Shown here in pieces: positions 45,463-53,573 of a stretch of DNA of 64,000 bases; position 1 is the first letter of the stretch; the number at the start of each line of letters is the position of its first letter. The stretch spans positions 1,674,001 to 1,738,000 of the forward strand of contig CAVZKX010000001.1 in NCBI GenBank assembly GCA_963775975.1. Direction: 5' to 3'. The translations under genes were made by a program, and so were the position numbers. The notes beneath the pieces were generated by a model. The model saw only the letters and a program-made list of their open reading frames with translations, searched no databases and was not told the origin of the DNA. This stretch comes from JANXQG01 sp963775975 (GTDB lineage: Bacteria; Planctomycetota; Planctomycetia; Pirellulales; Thermoguttaceae).

Positions 45463-46551
45463 TTAGGCGAGCTCCGAGGCCGGCAATCGCATCCCATGCG
45501 TTGTCCTATATAATTGCAGCGGTCCCGTATTGTTGATTTCTGTCGCCAAATAGGCGAGGGTCGATTCCGCCCCCTGGTTGAGATTCACGCCGGATGCCTC
45601 GAGACCGTCGCGACATGCGCCGGACGCGACGTCGATAAGTGGTCTGTGCAGACTATTGCGGCCGTGGAACCAGGCATGCGCCCGGCGGAAGGCAGCCAGA
45701 TGTTCCTCGCCGCCAAGCAATTCCAAGGCAGCTAGCGCGGCCTCGGCCATTGTGGCCGCTTCCACGGGCTGTTGATCGTAGAGCGCCTTTTCCTCTCCGC
45801 GAGGGTACCAACCCTCGTTCCCAATAGGCCAAAAGACGCCATTGGCGGTTGTCTGCCGGTCGAGAAAATCAAACGAGGCCTGCGCAATGTCGCGGAAGTC
45901 CTCCTCCTGCGGCCACCGCTTTGCAGCGATAAACAGCGCGTGCGGCAGCACCGCGTTCGCATAGGTCATGCGGGATTCGAACCATTGCCAATCCGGCCGC
46001 ACCGCGCGCTTGTAGCATTCGACCAGCCGCCGTGCGGCCGACCAGGCCACGGCTTCCAGCGGTTCGATCGCGTCCGCGCCCGCATTCCACAGGTGTCCGT
46101 ACGCCAGGATCACATAGGCTTGCGCCCGAAGGCTTCGCAAGTCGGCAAGCGTCGGCAAAACCGCGTCGATCAGTTCGCGGGCCAGTGCACGGTGGCCGGC
46201 GGGCAAATCGCTGCCAAGCACTTCCGCCAAGGCGCGGACCGCCTGACCCTGACAATCACCACAGCCCTCCGCATCGAGCCAACGCCGCTCGTAGCTGAGA
46301 AAATTGTGGAATCCCCGGCCGACGCCACGGGCAAATTCCAGGAAACTCAGGTAGGTGGTGATACGCGCGAAGATCCGCTCATCAGGATGCCGGCTCCAGA
46401 GCCGAACGCAGAGCCGCAAGGCCCGCGCGTTGTCGTCGGTCGTATAACCGCTTTCGCGCCGCGGGACGCCGTAAATCGCATGTTGGATCAACCCGGTCGA
46501 GTCGGTCATGCGGTCGAGGTGCTTCAGGGAGATTCCGTCAGCGGCGTGCAT
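45463..46551 (-). CDS. Alpha/alpha-barrel glycan-associated protein of unknown activity
   Basis: 362 residues, helix after helix with conserved SGYTTDDNARALRLCVRL, EGCGDCQGQAVRALAEVLGS and NEGWYPRGEEKALYDQQPVE, resembling (alpha/alpha)6-barrel glycosidases or epimerases. Such genes often sit next to a GT4 and GH130, as here: the start overlaps the GT4 stop by one base and GH130 follows after 22 nt. Conserved Asp/Glu and His clusters could be catalytic, but I do not assign a reaction. Confidence 0.75.
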   Translation of the reverse strand: MHAADGISLKHLDRMTDSTGLIQHAIYGVPRRESGYTTDDNARALRLCVRLWSRHPDERIFARITTYLSFLEFARGVGRGFHNFLSYERRWLDAEGCGDCQGQAVRALAEVLGSDLPAGHRALARELIDAVLPTLADLRSLRAQAYVILAYGHLWNAGADAIEPLEAVAWSAARRLVECYKRAVRPDWQWFESRMTYANAVLPHALFIAAKRWPQEEDFRDIAQASFDFLDRQTTANGVFWPIGNEGWYPRGEEKALYDQQPVEAATMAEAALAALELLGGEEHLAAFRRAHAWFHGRNSLHRPLIDVASGACRDGLEASGVNLNQGAESTLAYLATEINNTGPLQLYRTTHGMRLPASELA

Positions 46552-47765
46552 TAGATGCTCCCTGGAATTAGTTGGCGCATCGCGGGTGTTCCGTGGCGCA
46601 ATAGGGCAATTTTCGCCGCATCGGCGGAACTGACTTGAGTAAACAAGTCCAGATATTTCAAGCCGACGCAGGGCCAGAACATGTGCCTTGCATACCGATA
46701 GGCATTTCTTCGCGTTTCGATCTGGAACGCTGGATCGCCAAAGAAGCGCAGCGTGGCGTCCGCCATGGCGCCGCTGTCGCCGAATGGCACGAGCAGACCG
46801 CGCCCATTCGCCAGGACCTCCTTGGCATACAGGTAAGGGGTGCTGACCACGGCGCCGCCGGCTGCCAAGGCATACGCCAGAGTACCGCTGGCGATCTGGT
46901 CTTCGCCCGGGTACGGGGTGACGTAGACATCACAGGCTCGCAAATGCGCCAACAGGTCGGCCAGGCTGAGGTATTTATTTACGAACTGCACATGTCCGCC
47001 GACGCCCAGCGATTGGGCCATTTCCACAAGGCTTTCCCGGTAGACCTCGCCCTCGTGACGCTTGACCTGCGGGTGAGTGACGCCCACGATCAGGTAAATT
47101 GCATCGGGCCAGGCGGCGACGATCCGGGGCATGGCCTGGATCATGTATTCCAACCCCTTGCCTCGATTGATGAGTCCGAAGGTGCAAATCACCCGCCGGC
47201 CCACCAGGCCGAGCCGGACCTTATCCGCGCCGTCGCGCTCATAGGAGACCTTGGGCACGCCGTGGGGAATCACCTGCACCTTCGCGCCGGCGACATGGTA
47301 CACGCGCTCCAAGAGCTGCGCGGCAACCTCGGTCATCACGACAATGCCCCGGCTGCGGTCGGCCAACTCTTGAATGATGCGCCGCGGCAGCGGGTCCGGC
47401 CGCGTGAGGAGCGTGTGCAAAGTGGTGACGATGGGCTTGCTGCAATCGCGCACGAAATCCCGCACGCTCTTGCCCCAGTCACCCGGATAGAGCCCGAACT
47501 CGTGCTGCAAACTCACCACGTCGTAAGGGCCGTCGTTCACCACCTCGGCGGCCAGTTTGTAAGCGTGCTCGCAGCTATTATCGATCGTGTGGACCACGCG
47601 CGGATCGTCGTAGCTCAGCGACGGAGTTTTCTGGATTGCCGCAATCGACGACACCGATCGATTCGCCGCCATGTCGACGGCGTCGGCCGAGTCTTTAGTG
47701 AATGTCGCCAGACCACAGGCTTCCGGCGGATAAGTCGATACAAAAATGGTTCGAACGGATTTCAA
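46551..47765 (-). CDS. Glycosyltransferase family 4
   Basis: 404 residues. FVSTYPPEACGLATFTKDSA at the N-terminus, VSLQHEFGLYPGDWG, VIPHGVP and FGLINRGKGLEYMIQAMPRI in the nucleotide-sugar site, and YPGEDQIASGTLAYALAAGG instead of the usual E-x7-E run. This is the GT4 form usually found with GH130 partners. Start TTG overlaps the stop of the BON gene (TTGA), coupling it to the copy-1 stress leader. Probably a mannosyltransferase, by association only. Confidence 0.87.
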   Translation of the reverse strand: MKSVRTIFVSTYPPEACGLATFTKDSADAVDMAANRSVSSIAAIQKTPSLSYDDPRVVHTIDNSCEHAYKLAAEVVNDGPYDVVSLQHEFGLYPGDWGKSVRDFVRDCSKPIVTTLHTLLTRPDPLPRRIIQELADRSRGIVVMTEVAAQLLERVYHVAGAKVQVIPHGVPKVSYERDGADKVRLGLVGRRVICTFGLINRGKGLEYMIQAMPRIVAAWPDAIYLIVGVTHPQVKRHEGEVYRESLVEMAQSLGVGGHVQFVNKYLSLADLLAHLRACDVYVTPYPGEDQIASGTLAYALAAGGAVVSTPYLYAKEVLANGRGLLVPFGDSGAMADATLRFFGDPAFQIETRRNAYRYARHMFWPCVGLKYLDLFTQVSSADAAKIALLRHGTPAMRQLIPGSI

Positions 47766-48031
47766 ATGGTGCCTTTTGGATTGTTGTTCCGGTGCTGCGC
47801 GCTGGGAAGCAGCCGCATTCGGTCCACGACGCGCTGCACTCCCGCGACGCCCCTGATCGCGCGAAGCGCCATCGGCCGTTGGTGTTCGTACTGAATCGAC
47901 CCCGAGACCGTGACCTGACCGTTGGTGCTGACCACTGTAATTTGAGACGGTGCCCGAATTCCGGCTCCAGAAAGCTTCTCCTTGACCTTTTGGGAAATGA
48001 CGTTGTCCTTGACTTTTTCTTGATGCATCAT
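47762..48031 (-). CDS. BON-domain small protein
   Basis: 89 residues, no signal peptide. VKDNVISQKVKEKLSGAGIR, then ITVVSTNGQVTVSGSIQYEH and VAGVQRVVDRMRLLP is a full BON domain. GGAGG stands before the ATG pair at 48031/48028. Third gene of the copy-1 leader operon. Because it overlaps the GT4 gene, the stress leader may govern the glycan genes too. Confidence 0.85.
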   Translation of the reverse strand: MMHQEKVKDNVISQKVKEKLSGAGIRAPSQITVVSTNGQVTVSGSIQYEHQRPMALRAIRGVAGVQRVVDRMRLLPSAQHRNNNPKGTI

Positions 48032-48033
48032 GA

Positions 48034-48438
48034 TCAGACCGCCTCCGTAATCTTCGTCATCGACAATTCCAGTGCATCGGCCAGCAACCGGAGTTCCGCC
48101 GCCGCCGAGGCAAATCGATCTCCCATGCCGCGGCGGCATTTCAATGTCCTCGGCCCCGTTCCAGTCTGGCCGATATCGACGATCGTTTGCACCAGGCTCC
48201 GATAGCGCTGCATTTCCAACGCGGCGCCGCCATCGGCCGCGGTTGGTTCCTGAAGATAGGAGGTCGTGGCAGCGAGGCTCCACGGCGCCGCGGGCACTTT
48301 GCCTCCGGTAAAGACAAATACGGAAAACCAATTGGTCAGATCGAAGAGGACCGACCGATTCGTCCGCAGTTCGAACACGATCGCCGCGAGTGCGTCGCGG
48401 TATTTTGGCGATATGGCAAGCATGCTGTTCTCCTTCAT
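48034..48438 (-). CDS. Unknown protein in leader-1 operon
   Basis: 134 residues, soluble, mixed helices: YRDALAAIVFELRTNRSVLF, then RSLVQTIVDIGQTG. No signal, no recognised motif. Spacing of 15 nt from the previous gene and 2 nt to the next supports a real operon member. Confidence 0.6.
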   Translation of the reverse strand: MKENSMLAISPKYRDALAAIVFELRTNRSVLFDLTNWFSVFVFTGGKVPAAPWSLAATTSYLQEPTAADGGAALEMQRYRSLVQTIVDIGQTGTGPRTLKCRRGMGDRFASAAAELRLLADALELSMTKITEAV

Positions 48439-48453
48439 TGCGGCGGCAATTGA

Positions 48454-48711
48454 TCAAGCGGGTTCGGGCATCAATTCCACTTCGGAAATGCCGCCGAGCA
48501 ATTTCCAGAATGAAGAATGGCACATTTGCGATCCGTACGGCACTGCAAAGACGCACGCGGGAAAGAACTCGTCTTCATTCATCGCCTCGGCGCTCTTGAA
48601 TACGAAGGATCGACTAAGGCGATCAATAAGCCACCGGGCGTTCTTGACGCCGTCGACCTTGACCTTGCAGCCGCTATTCAAAGGACGCAGCCATACACGA
48701 AACCTGTTCAT
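48454..48711 (-). CDS. Small unknown protein, first gene after leader 1
   Basis: 85 residues from the ATG at 48711, behind GGAAGA. MNRFRVWLRPLNSGCKVKVD then VKNARWLIDRLSRSFVFKSA. It looks like a compact alpha/beta domain with Cys residues; no family recognised. It starts 55 nt beyond the terminator of leader copy 1, so its expression depends on read-through. Confidence 0.62.
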   Translation of the reverse strand: MNRFRVWLRPLNSGCKVKVDGVKNARWLIDRLSRSFVFKSAEAMNEDEFFPACVFAVPYGSQMCHSSFWKLLGGISEVELMPEPA

Positions 48712-48765
48712 GATTTGTCTTCCGTTAACAGGACAGACCGTCCATTGCTCGCATCGGTCAAGAAC

Positions 48766-48816
48766 AAAAAAAGCCGACGTGGCGGGAAACCGGAAGGTAT
48801 TCCGCCACGTCGGCTT
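48766..48816 (-). terminator. Intrinsic terminator inside leader copy 1
   Basis: A perfect 15-bp stem (48771-48785 with 48802-48816, AAGCCGACGTGGCGG/CCGCCACGTCGGCTT) followed on the minus strand by seven Ts. It lies upstream of the ATG, as in attenuators. Confidence 0.85.
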
Positions 48817-48905
48817 ACTCTTCAACGCGCCCCGAGGCCAATCAGGCCGCCTTGCGCCTTATTTAGTCATCCGACAATTTCGTTCGAGAGTCAGTCTCCC
48901 TCAAC
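48766..48905 (-). ncRNA. Structured stress-operon leader, copy 1
   Basis: From the predicted start site (about 48905) the RNA holds a short 5' hairpin, the core GTCGGATGACTA (48875-48864), a stem GCGC...GCGC around GGCC-TGATT-GGCC, conserved GAGTAAG and the terminator. The GTCGG of the core can pair with CCGAC of the terminator's 5' arm, giving an antiterminator alternative. Two other copies (50749, 53524) share core, GAGTAAG and terminator while stems covary (A-U in copies 2 and 3, C-G here). I know no matching riboswitch class. Confidence 0.75.
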
Positions 48906-48911
48906 AGTGCT

Positions 48912-48939
48912 ATTATAGGCCACTAGGGAACAAAGGCAA
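48912..48939 (-). promoter_or_regulatory. Sigma-70-type promoter of leader copy 1
   Basis: -35 TTGCCT (48939-48934), 16-nt spacer, -10 TATAAT (48917-48912). Same spacing and position relative to the leader as in the other two copies. Confidence 0.75.
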
Positions 48940-48999
48940 ATGGGGGCCTGATTCGTTTTGCTACATTTGGCGAGGTTATTCTCGGTTGGGCCGCTTTGG

Positions 49000-49587
49000 T
49001 CAATTACTCCGTTTGCCGGCAAAATAATCCATTACCGGCGGAATAGCGCGCGAAACAACATCCTGGGCGATCCCGATGATCGCGCCAATCGCCATGCTTC
49101 GCAATTGCTGCCGGGATGAACTCTTCAAACCCGATTCATAGGCTGCCGCAATTGCGGCGACTGTCGCCGCGGATTGGATTGCAGGCTCCGAGGTGTCTTG
49201 CCCCGCGCTCTGTGCCAAGGGGTTTGGCGGCGATGCCGTCGCGAGCGATTGCCCGGTCTTCTTCGATCGGCCGAGGAATTCAGCCGCTAAGTAGCCCAAG
49301 ACGACGGACCCGCCCAGCGCCAGCCAGGGATGCCGCTCGACATGGCGCGGGACATCGAGGACGTTGCTTAGGGAATGCACCGTGCCTTGAACGGCCTCGG
49401 TCACGGTTTCGACCGTTTCTTGGACGGCCTCGACTGTTTCCTGGACGGTATCCACCGTGGCGTTCACCGCGGCGCTGGTAGATTGAACCGTCCGCGAGAC
49501 TTGATGCTCCAGGGACTCGAGCTTGTCGCATAACTGCGAGCGGGTCTCGTCCATTTGCTCTCGGATCATCTCGGCAGTGTCATTCAT
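49000..49587 (-). CDS. DUF883/DUF3618-like membrane-anchored protein
   Basis: 195 residues. Starts with a heptad-rich coiled coil (IREQMDETRSQLCDKLESLE) and a run of ETV repeats (VQETVEAVQETVETVTEAV), then ERHPWLALGGSVVLGYLAAE, the P-W-x-G membrane anchor seen in ElaB/YqjD and DUF3618 proteins. A second hydrophobic part (MAIGAIIGIAQDVVSRAI) lies near the end. Last gene of the copy-2 operon, overlapping the holin-like gene by 4 nt. Confidence 0.75.
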   Translation of the reverse strand: MNDTAEMIREQMDETRSQLCDKLESLEHQVSRTVQSTSAAVNATVDTVQETVEAVQETVETVTEAVQGTVHSLSNVLDVPRHVERHPWLALGGSVVLGYLAAEFLGRSKKTGQSLATASPPNPLAQSAGQDTSEPAIQSAATVAAIAAAYESGLKSSSRQQLRSMAIGAIIGIAQDVVSRAIPPVMDYFAGKRSN

Positions 49588-50057
49588 GCTGTGTGCTCCT
49601 GAAGAAGTTCCGTGAGGGGGTTCTGGAACGAGTGGATCGAACTGAATTTTACGCGGCCGATGTAAAGCACCAGCGCGCCGGCGACCGCCAACACCGCCGC
49701 CACGAAGGCGTGACATGCCCAGAGCGGGAGCCACGCTGTATCGGCGTTGCGCGGCATAGAGATCCAGTGCAGCAGGTGGACCAGGCCGAGACAGAACACC
49801 GCTGCGCCGAGAAACAAGACCACCGCACCGCTGGCAAAAACCGCCGCGGCGATTGCACTCTGGCGGATTTCGTCCTCGATTTCCCGCCGCGTCAACTGGA
49901 ATTGCTGTTCGACGAGGTGCTGAAGATCGCCAAGGATGCCGCTCACTAAAGACGCGGCTGTTTGGTCCGGCCGAGCCGCGGAGACTGTCCCGATTTGCGT
50001 TTCAACGAAAAGCGGACCATCTCCGTTAGTGCGATCTTTGACATCGTTGAACATCAT
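49584..50057 (-). CDS. Phage-holin-family (DUF1469-like) membrane protein
   Basis: 157 residues. SLVSGILGDLQHLVEQQFQL TRREIEDEI-type amphipathic start, followed by two helices (AAAVFASGAVVLFLGAAVFC and FVAAVLAVAGALVLYIG). This is the layout of the 'phage holin family' (YqjE-type) proteins that stand next to ElaB/YqjD-like genes; not a phage gene here. Downstream gene start overlaps (ATGA). Confidence 0.8.
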   Translation of the reverse strand: MMFNDVKDRTNGDGPLFVETQIGTVSAARPDQTAASLVSGILGDLQHLVEQQFQLTRREIEDEIRQSAIAAAVFASGAVVLFLGAAVFCLGLVHLLHWISMPRNADTAWLPLWACHAFVAAVLAVAGALVLYIGRVKFSSIHSFQNPLTELLQEHTA

Positions 50058-50480
50058 TTAACCCTTCAGTTTGCGGCACATGTACCAGCCCAAGCCGATC
50101 CCGATGCAAACCGCTGGGATGGGGTTCCGACGGATCAATTGGGCGATGTTCTCGGCAATACCGCTGAGCTTGGCGTCCTCGATGTATTTTCCACCGTCCT
50201 TGACGGATTGGGCAACCGCTTGCGACGCGCTTCCCAGCGCACCCGTTTGCGGCCCCATCTTGCCAAGCCTGTCGCCCAGACTCTGGATGCCGGCGCCCGC
50301 GCTGGCGATCAGTTCGTCGGCTTTTGTTCCAACGTCGCCGGCCGCCTGGCCGGCCATCGTGCCAAGCGCTGAGGCGGCATGATGGGCCATATCGCCCGCG
50401 CATACAGCCGCCTCTTTGGCGTTGTCGGCGGCCTGGGCCCACTCCGGACTGTTGTTTGAGATCCTTGTTGTATTCGACAT
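50058..50480 (-). CDS. Helical protein with C-terminal membrane anchor (DUF883-like)
   Basis: 140 residues. Ala-rich amphipathic helices (AWAQAADNAKEAAVCAGD-like) end in RRNPIPAVCIGIGLGWYMCR, a tail anchor with the R-x-x-P turn. Same architecture as 39690-39950. Its stop is followed directly by the ATG of the holin-like gene. Confidence 0.72.
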   Translation of the reverse strand: MSNTTRISNNSPEWAQAADNAKEAAVCAGDMAHHAASALGTMAGQAAGDVGTKADELIASAGAGIQSLGDRLGKMGPQTGALGSASQAVAQSVKDGGKYIEDAKLSGIAENIAQLIRRNPIPAVCIGIGLGWYMCRKLKG

Positions 50481-50533
50481 TAGTCAATTCCTTTGTGTAA
50501 GTACTAGGTTCCGTGTGCTTCGTTGTTCAAAAA

Positions 50534-50710
50534 TCAACCTGAAATACCGCGCCTTCCAAACCCATGCCCCACAAATGACAACACCGCGAGGACCAGGAAG
50601 ATGAAGAACAGTATCCTCGCCCCTGCCCACGAGAGGCTTGCCACGCCTCCAAAGCCGAGGAAGGCCGCAACCAAAGCAATGACGAGAAACATAATAGCAA
50701 GTCGCAACAT
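50534..50710 (-). CDS. DUF1328 small membrane protein, first gene after leader 2
   Basis: 58 residues: MLRLAIMFLVIALVAAFLGF then GGVASLSWAGARILFFIFLV and GHGFGRRGISG. This matches the two-helix DUF1328 (YtjA-like) family with the A-x-x-GFGG and AKILFxIFL pattern. GGGAG precedes the ATG. It is 39 nt past the leader-2 terminator and heads an operon of four membrane-associated stress proteins. Confidence 0.88.
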   Translation of the reverse strand: MLRLAIMFLVIALVAAFLGFGGVASLSWAGARILFFIFLVLAVLSFVGHGFGRRGISG

Positions 50711-50748
50711 GATAAATTCTCCCTTTACGCAAACGCGATCAAGAAACG

Positions 50749-50798
50749 AAAAAAGCCGACGTGGCTGAACACCCGCAGGTATTCGACCACGTCGGCTT
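50749..50798 (-). terminator. Intrinsic terminator inside leader copy 2
   Basis: Arms 50753-50769 and 50782-50798 (AAGCCGACGTGG core) with a loop of about 12 nt, followed by six Ts on the minus strand. The copies differ at two stem positions near the loop. Confidence 0.8.
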
Positions 50799-50898
50799 AC
50801 TCACTAACGAGCCCCTCGGTACGGCCCGGGGTGCTCTCCAACTAGTCATCCGACAACTTCGCGGAAGGGCCGCTCAAACGTGCCGCGACTCTTCCAAC
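50749..50898 (-). ncRNA. Structured stress-operon leader, copy 2
   Basis: Core GTCGGATGACTA at 50854-50843, outer stem GAGC...GCTC with an inner CCCC...GGGG pairing, GAGTAAG, terminator. The 5' part contains TTGGAAGAG and a CTTCC that can pair with it. Sequence between conserved blocks differs strongly from the other copies while pairing is kept. Controls the DUF1328 operon. Confidence 0.75.
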
Positions 50899-50904
50899 AA
50901 ATCC

Positions 50905-50932
50905 ATTATACGCCGCACGCGGGCAAAGGCAA
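50905..50932 (-). promoter_or_regulatory. Sigma-70-type promoter of leader copy 2
   Basis: -35 TTGCCT (50932-50927), 16-nt spacer, -10 TATAAT (50910-50905). Confidence 0.75.
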
Positions 50933-50969
50933 GGGGTATTTATCTTCCGATCACATTTGGTATCAAGCG

Positions 50970-52818
50970 TCATCCCGTGATAGCGATTGTGCAGGCTTCC
51001 GGCTCAGCCGCTAACTCTGCCGGCGGCAACTGCGGTTGGATCACGAGTCGGACCTTTTCAACCGCTTCCGCCAACGTCGTGACGACGTGCGTTGCCAGGC
51101 CGGTCCCCATGCGCGTTATCGCCTTGCTCAGATCGCCCTGTGCGTCCCACAATCCCACCACCACGGGCACTTGCCGACATCGGCTGCGAACGAGCTTGCA
51201 CAGGTGGCGGGCATGCATCACCGCGGCAGGAGGCGTGGCAGAAATGCAGACGACATCGGGAGTTTGCCGTTGCAGAAGTTCAAGCACCTCGTTAGCCGTG
51301 GCCGTAAACGAGACGGACTGCACGAGGCATTCGCCCGTCGCCAACAATTGCGCCAGCATTATGGCGGCGATCTCGTCCGCCTCATCGCGAGCGGGCAGGC
51401 AGAGGATGTGCGGCCGCCTGCCTTCGCTGCCTACTATCGCCTCTTTTGTCTCGCCTTCTCTCGCCTGCTTTTCCTGCTGGTCCTCATCCATGTCGTGTAT
51501 CATTTCTTTCAGGCTTTGCAAGATGAGCTTGTGCCTTGCCTCGTCCAACTCGCCCCGATGCCAGTCGGTTTCAGCCAAAGCCAAGGCCGGGATGACCAGC
51601 GTATCGTAGACCTCTGTCAGCGGCCTGTTCTCAAGTTCAGCGTCGATCACTTCGCCGGCCTCTTCTTGATCTCCGGCCAGAAGCCTCTGATAGACCCGCC
51701 GCTTGGGCTCGAATACCGGTTCATTCCCAAGCAGAATGTGTAAGAAAGCGAGTTGGGGAACGTGCTTGCCGATCACCAATAGGCAGACCGTCAAAGGTGT
51801 CGCGAGCAGCAGTCCCACGATTCCCCATAACCATGTCCAAAAGACCGCCGCCACCAGGACCGCGACCGCTGAAACGCCAGTGCCCTTGCCGTAAAGCCAG
51901 GGTTCCAAGACGTTTCCGCAGACGAGTTCCAGGACCACGAACAGCGCGAGAGTGAGGCAGGGCGCCAGCCAACCCGTCGAGATCGCCATCGACAGGCAGA
52001 TCGGCGCCGCTGCGGCAATCCACGTGCCGATGTAGGGAACGAACCGCAACGTGGCCGCCAAGATTCCCCAAAGAATGGCGTTGGGGATTCCGATCACGAA
52101 GAGCCCGAAGCCGATGGCTATGCCGAAAGCCGCGTTTATGAGAAACAGCATCGTGAGGTATCGGCTGACCCGCGTGGCAGCGTCTCCCAGGACCTTCGTG
52201 GTTACGGACGCTTGCGATTTTCCCGCCAGCCGGATGAAACGATCGCGCAAGTCCTCGCGCCGAACCAGGAAGAAAATCACAAGTATGACGACGATGCCGA
52301 CCAGCCCTAGGATTTCGACGATTGTGCCGAAGGTTTGACCCAGGATTTGCAGCGGGCTCAGCGGCAGGGAGAGCACCCGAACCGAGTAGGGGCGATCGTC
52401 GGTCCCCGCCGGCGCTGTGGCCTGAGCGGCGTTGGGCAAGATTCTGTTCACCGTCCTCGGCCGATCTCGTTGCCTTTCTCAATGCGGTGATGAAGTAGTC
52501 ATTCACCACATGGAGTTTCGCCTGAAGATTCGCCTGATATTCAGGCATTTTGGGCGCCAGGGCGGTCATTTGCACGGCCGCTGTCCAGGCCGCGATGCCC
52601 AGCACCGCAAAACCCAGGAATGCCGTGAGCAAGACCGCCGGGATACGGCCCAGATGGCGGCGCTCGAGCCAATCGCACACCGGACTGAGCAGGAAACTCA
52701 GCAGCACGGCGAGCGTCAAGGGGACCAGTACCCCCTTGGCCAGGTAAAGGGCCGCAACGACCACCGTGCTGGCTCCTAATACCCACGCGAACTTGACAAA
52801 CTGATCCAGGGGCGCCAT
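50970..52818 (-). CDS. AI-2E-family transporter with C-terminal cytoplasmic sensor-like domain, frameshifted
   Basis: About 615 residues after removing one base at 52451-52452 (joins LRKATRSAED to VNRILPNAAQ). The first ~370 residues are the PerM/TqsA (AI-2E) permease: GVLVPLTLAVLLSFLLSPVC, LWGILAATLRFVPYIGTWIA and LLLATPLTVCLLVIGKHVPQ. The ~250-residue tail has a helical segment (EVIDAELENRPLTEVYDTLV) and a Rossmann-like domain (RRPHILCLPARDEADEIAAI, LLQRQTPDVVCISATPPA) resembling B12-binding/MerR-associated modules but without a DxHxxG motif. Third gene of the copy-3 leader operon. The exported substrate is unknown. Confidence 0.87.
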
Positions 52819-52845
52819 GTGTCTATCTCCTCTCAGCCGCGGGCG

Positions 52846-53046
52846 TCAGGTGGTCTGACCGGCCGCAGCAGCTTGGATCCGTTCCCACACCTCGGCGCGG
52901 TGGACGGGCACATCGGGATCGACCTCGAACCCCAGCTTCACTTTGGCGCCGCAAATCTCCAGCACTTTGACTTTGAACAGGCGATGAAAACCGTCCGAAC
53001 CGCCTATGACAACCGCTTCCTGATTTTTCCTCGACAAGACTAACAT
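52846..53046 (-). CDS. csrA: Carbon storage regulator, paralogue 2
   Basis: 66 residues: MLVLSRKNQEAVVIGG, then FKVKVLEICGAKVKLGFEVD and VHRAEVWERI. Slightly divergent CsrA with an insertion (SDGFHRLF) between strands 1 and 2. The start overlaps the DUF2294 gene by 7 nt. It is encoded under leader copy 3, making feedback on the leaders plausible. Confidence 0.92.
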   Translation of the reverse strand: MLVLSRKNQEAVVIGGSDGFHRLFKVKVLEICGAKVKLGFEVDPDVPVHRAEVWERIQAAAAGQTT

Positions 53047-53483
53047 GGCAAAACATCCTTTTTTTCGGACTGAACATCCGATCCATTCCCGCTCCAACTG
53101 TCCGCAGGCACTCCCTGAGCGAGCAAGAATACCTGCACCATCGTGCCGGTCGTGAAGACCTGCACCACGGTGCCCATTTTCGTTTCCACTTCCGTGGTCG
53201 CGTCGCGGACCTCGACCCCGGTGATCCGCTTGATCTCTTGCCGCAACTCGTTGGCTGAGTTGGTAAACAACTGGCGGTGAAACTCTTGTACGCGGGCAGC
53301 TCCCTCGGGGCTTTGCGCCAACGCCTTCTCGGCAGGCGACAAGGCCCCGTGCAGCGTGATCAACAGGGTTTCGCCACTGAGAACGACGGCCACCGACTGG
53401 GGTTTGTGGCCCGTTCGCTGCTGCTGACAAGCGATAGCCGCTTGGGCAATCTGCTGCGCCACGCTTGGATCAAGGCTCACCAT
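53040..53483 (-). CDS. DUF2294/MpsC-family protein A
   Basis: 147 residues. VVLSGETLLITLHGALSPAE, then ALAQSPEGAARVQEFHRQLF and ITGVEVRDATTEVETKMGTV: the DUF2294 (MpsC) fold, with a Pro-poor C-terminal extension. MpsC-type proteins have been linked to a Na+-dependent membrane-potential system, but their biochemical role is poorly known. First gene after leader 3. A homologue lies divergently at 53837. Confidence 0.8.
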   Translation of the reverse strand: MVSLDPSVAQQIAQAAIACQQQRTGHKPQSVAVVLSGETLLITLHGALSPAEKALAQSPEGAARVQEFHRQLFTNSANELRQEIKRITGVEVRDATTEVETKMGTVVQVFTTGTMVQVFLLAQGVPADSWSGNGSDVQSEKKDVLPC

Positions 53484-53523
53484 GGAAATTCACCCTCCTC
53501 AAAGGCGGTGGCGGTCAAGAACG

Positions 53524-53573
53524 AAAAAAGCCGACGTGGCCGAACACCCGGAAGTATTCGACCACGTCGGCTT
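53524..53573 (-). terminator. Intrinsic terminator inside leader copy 3
   Basis: A 17-bp stem, AAGCCGACGTGGYCGAA (53528-53544 with 53557-53573), followed by six Ts on the minus strand, 41 nt before the ATG. Confidence 0.83.

Noticed and set aside
49584..50057. Prophage holin
   Set aside because: The holin-like family match is to YqjE-type host proteins. Neighbours are ElaB/DUF883-type genes and no phage genes occur.
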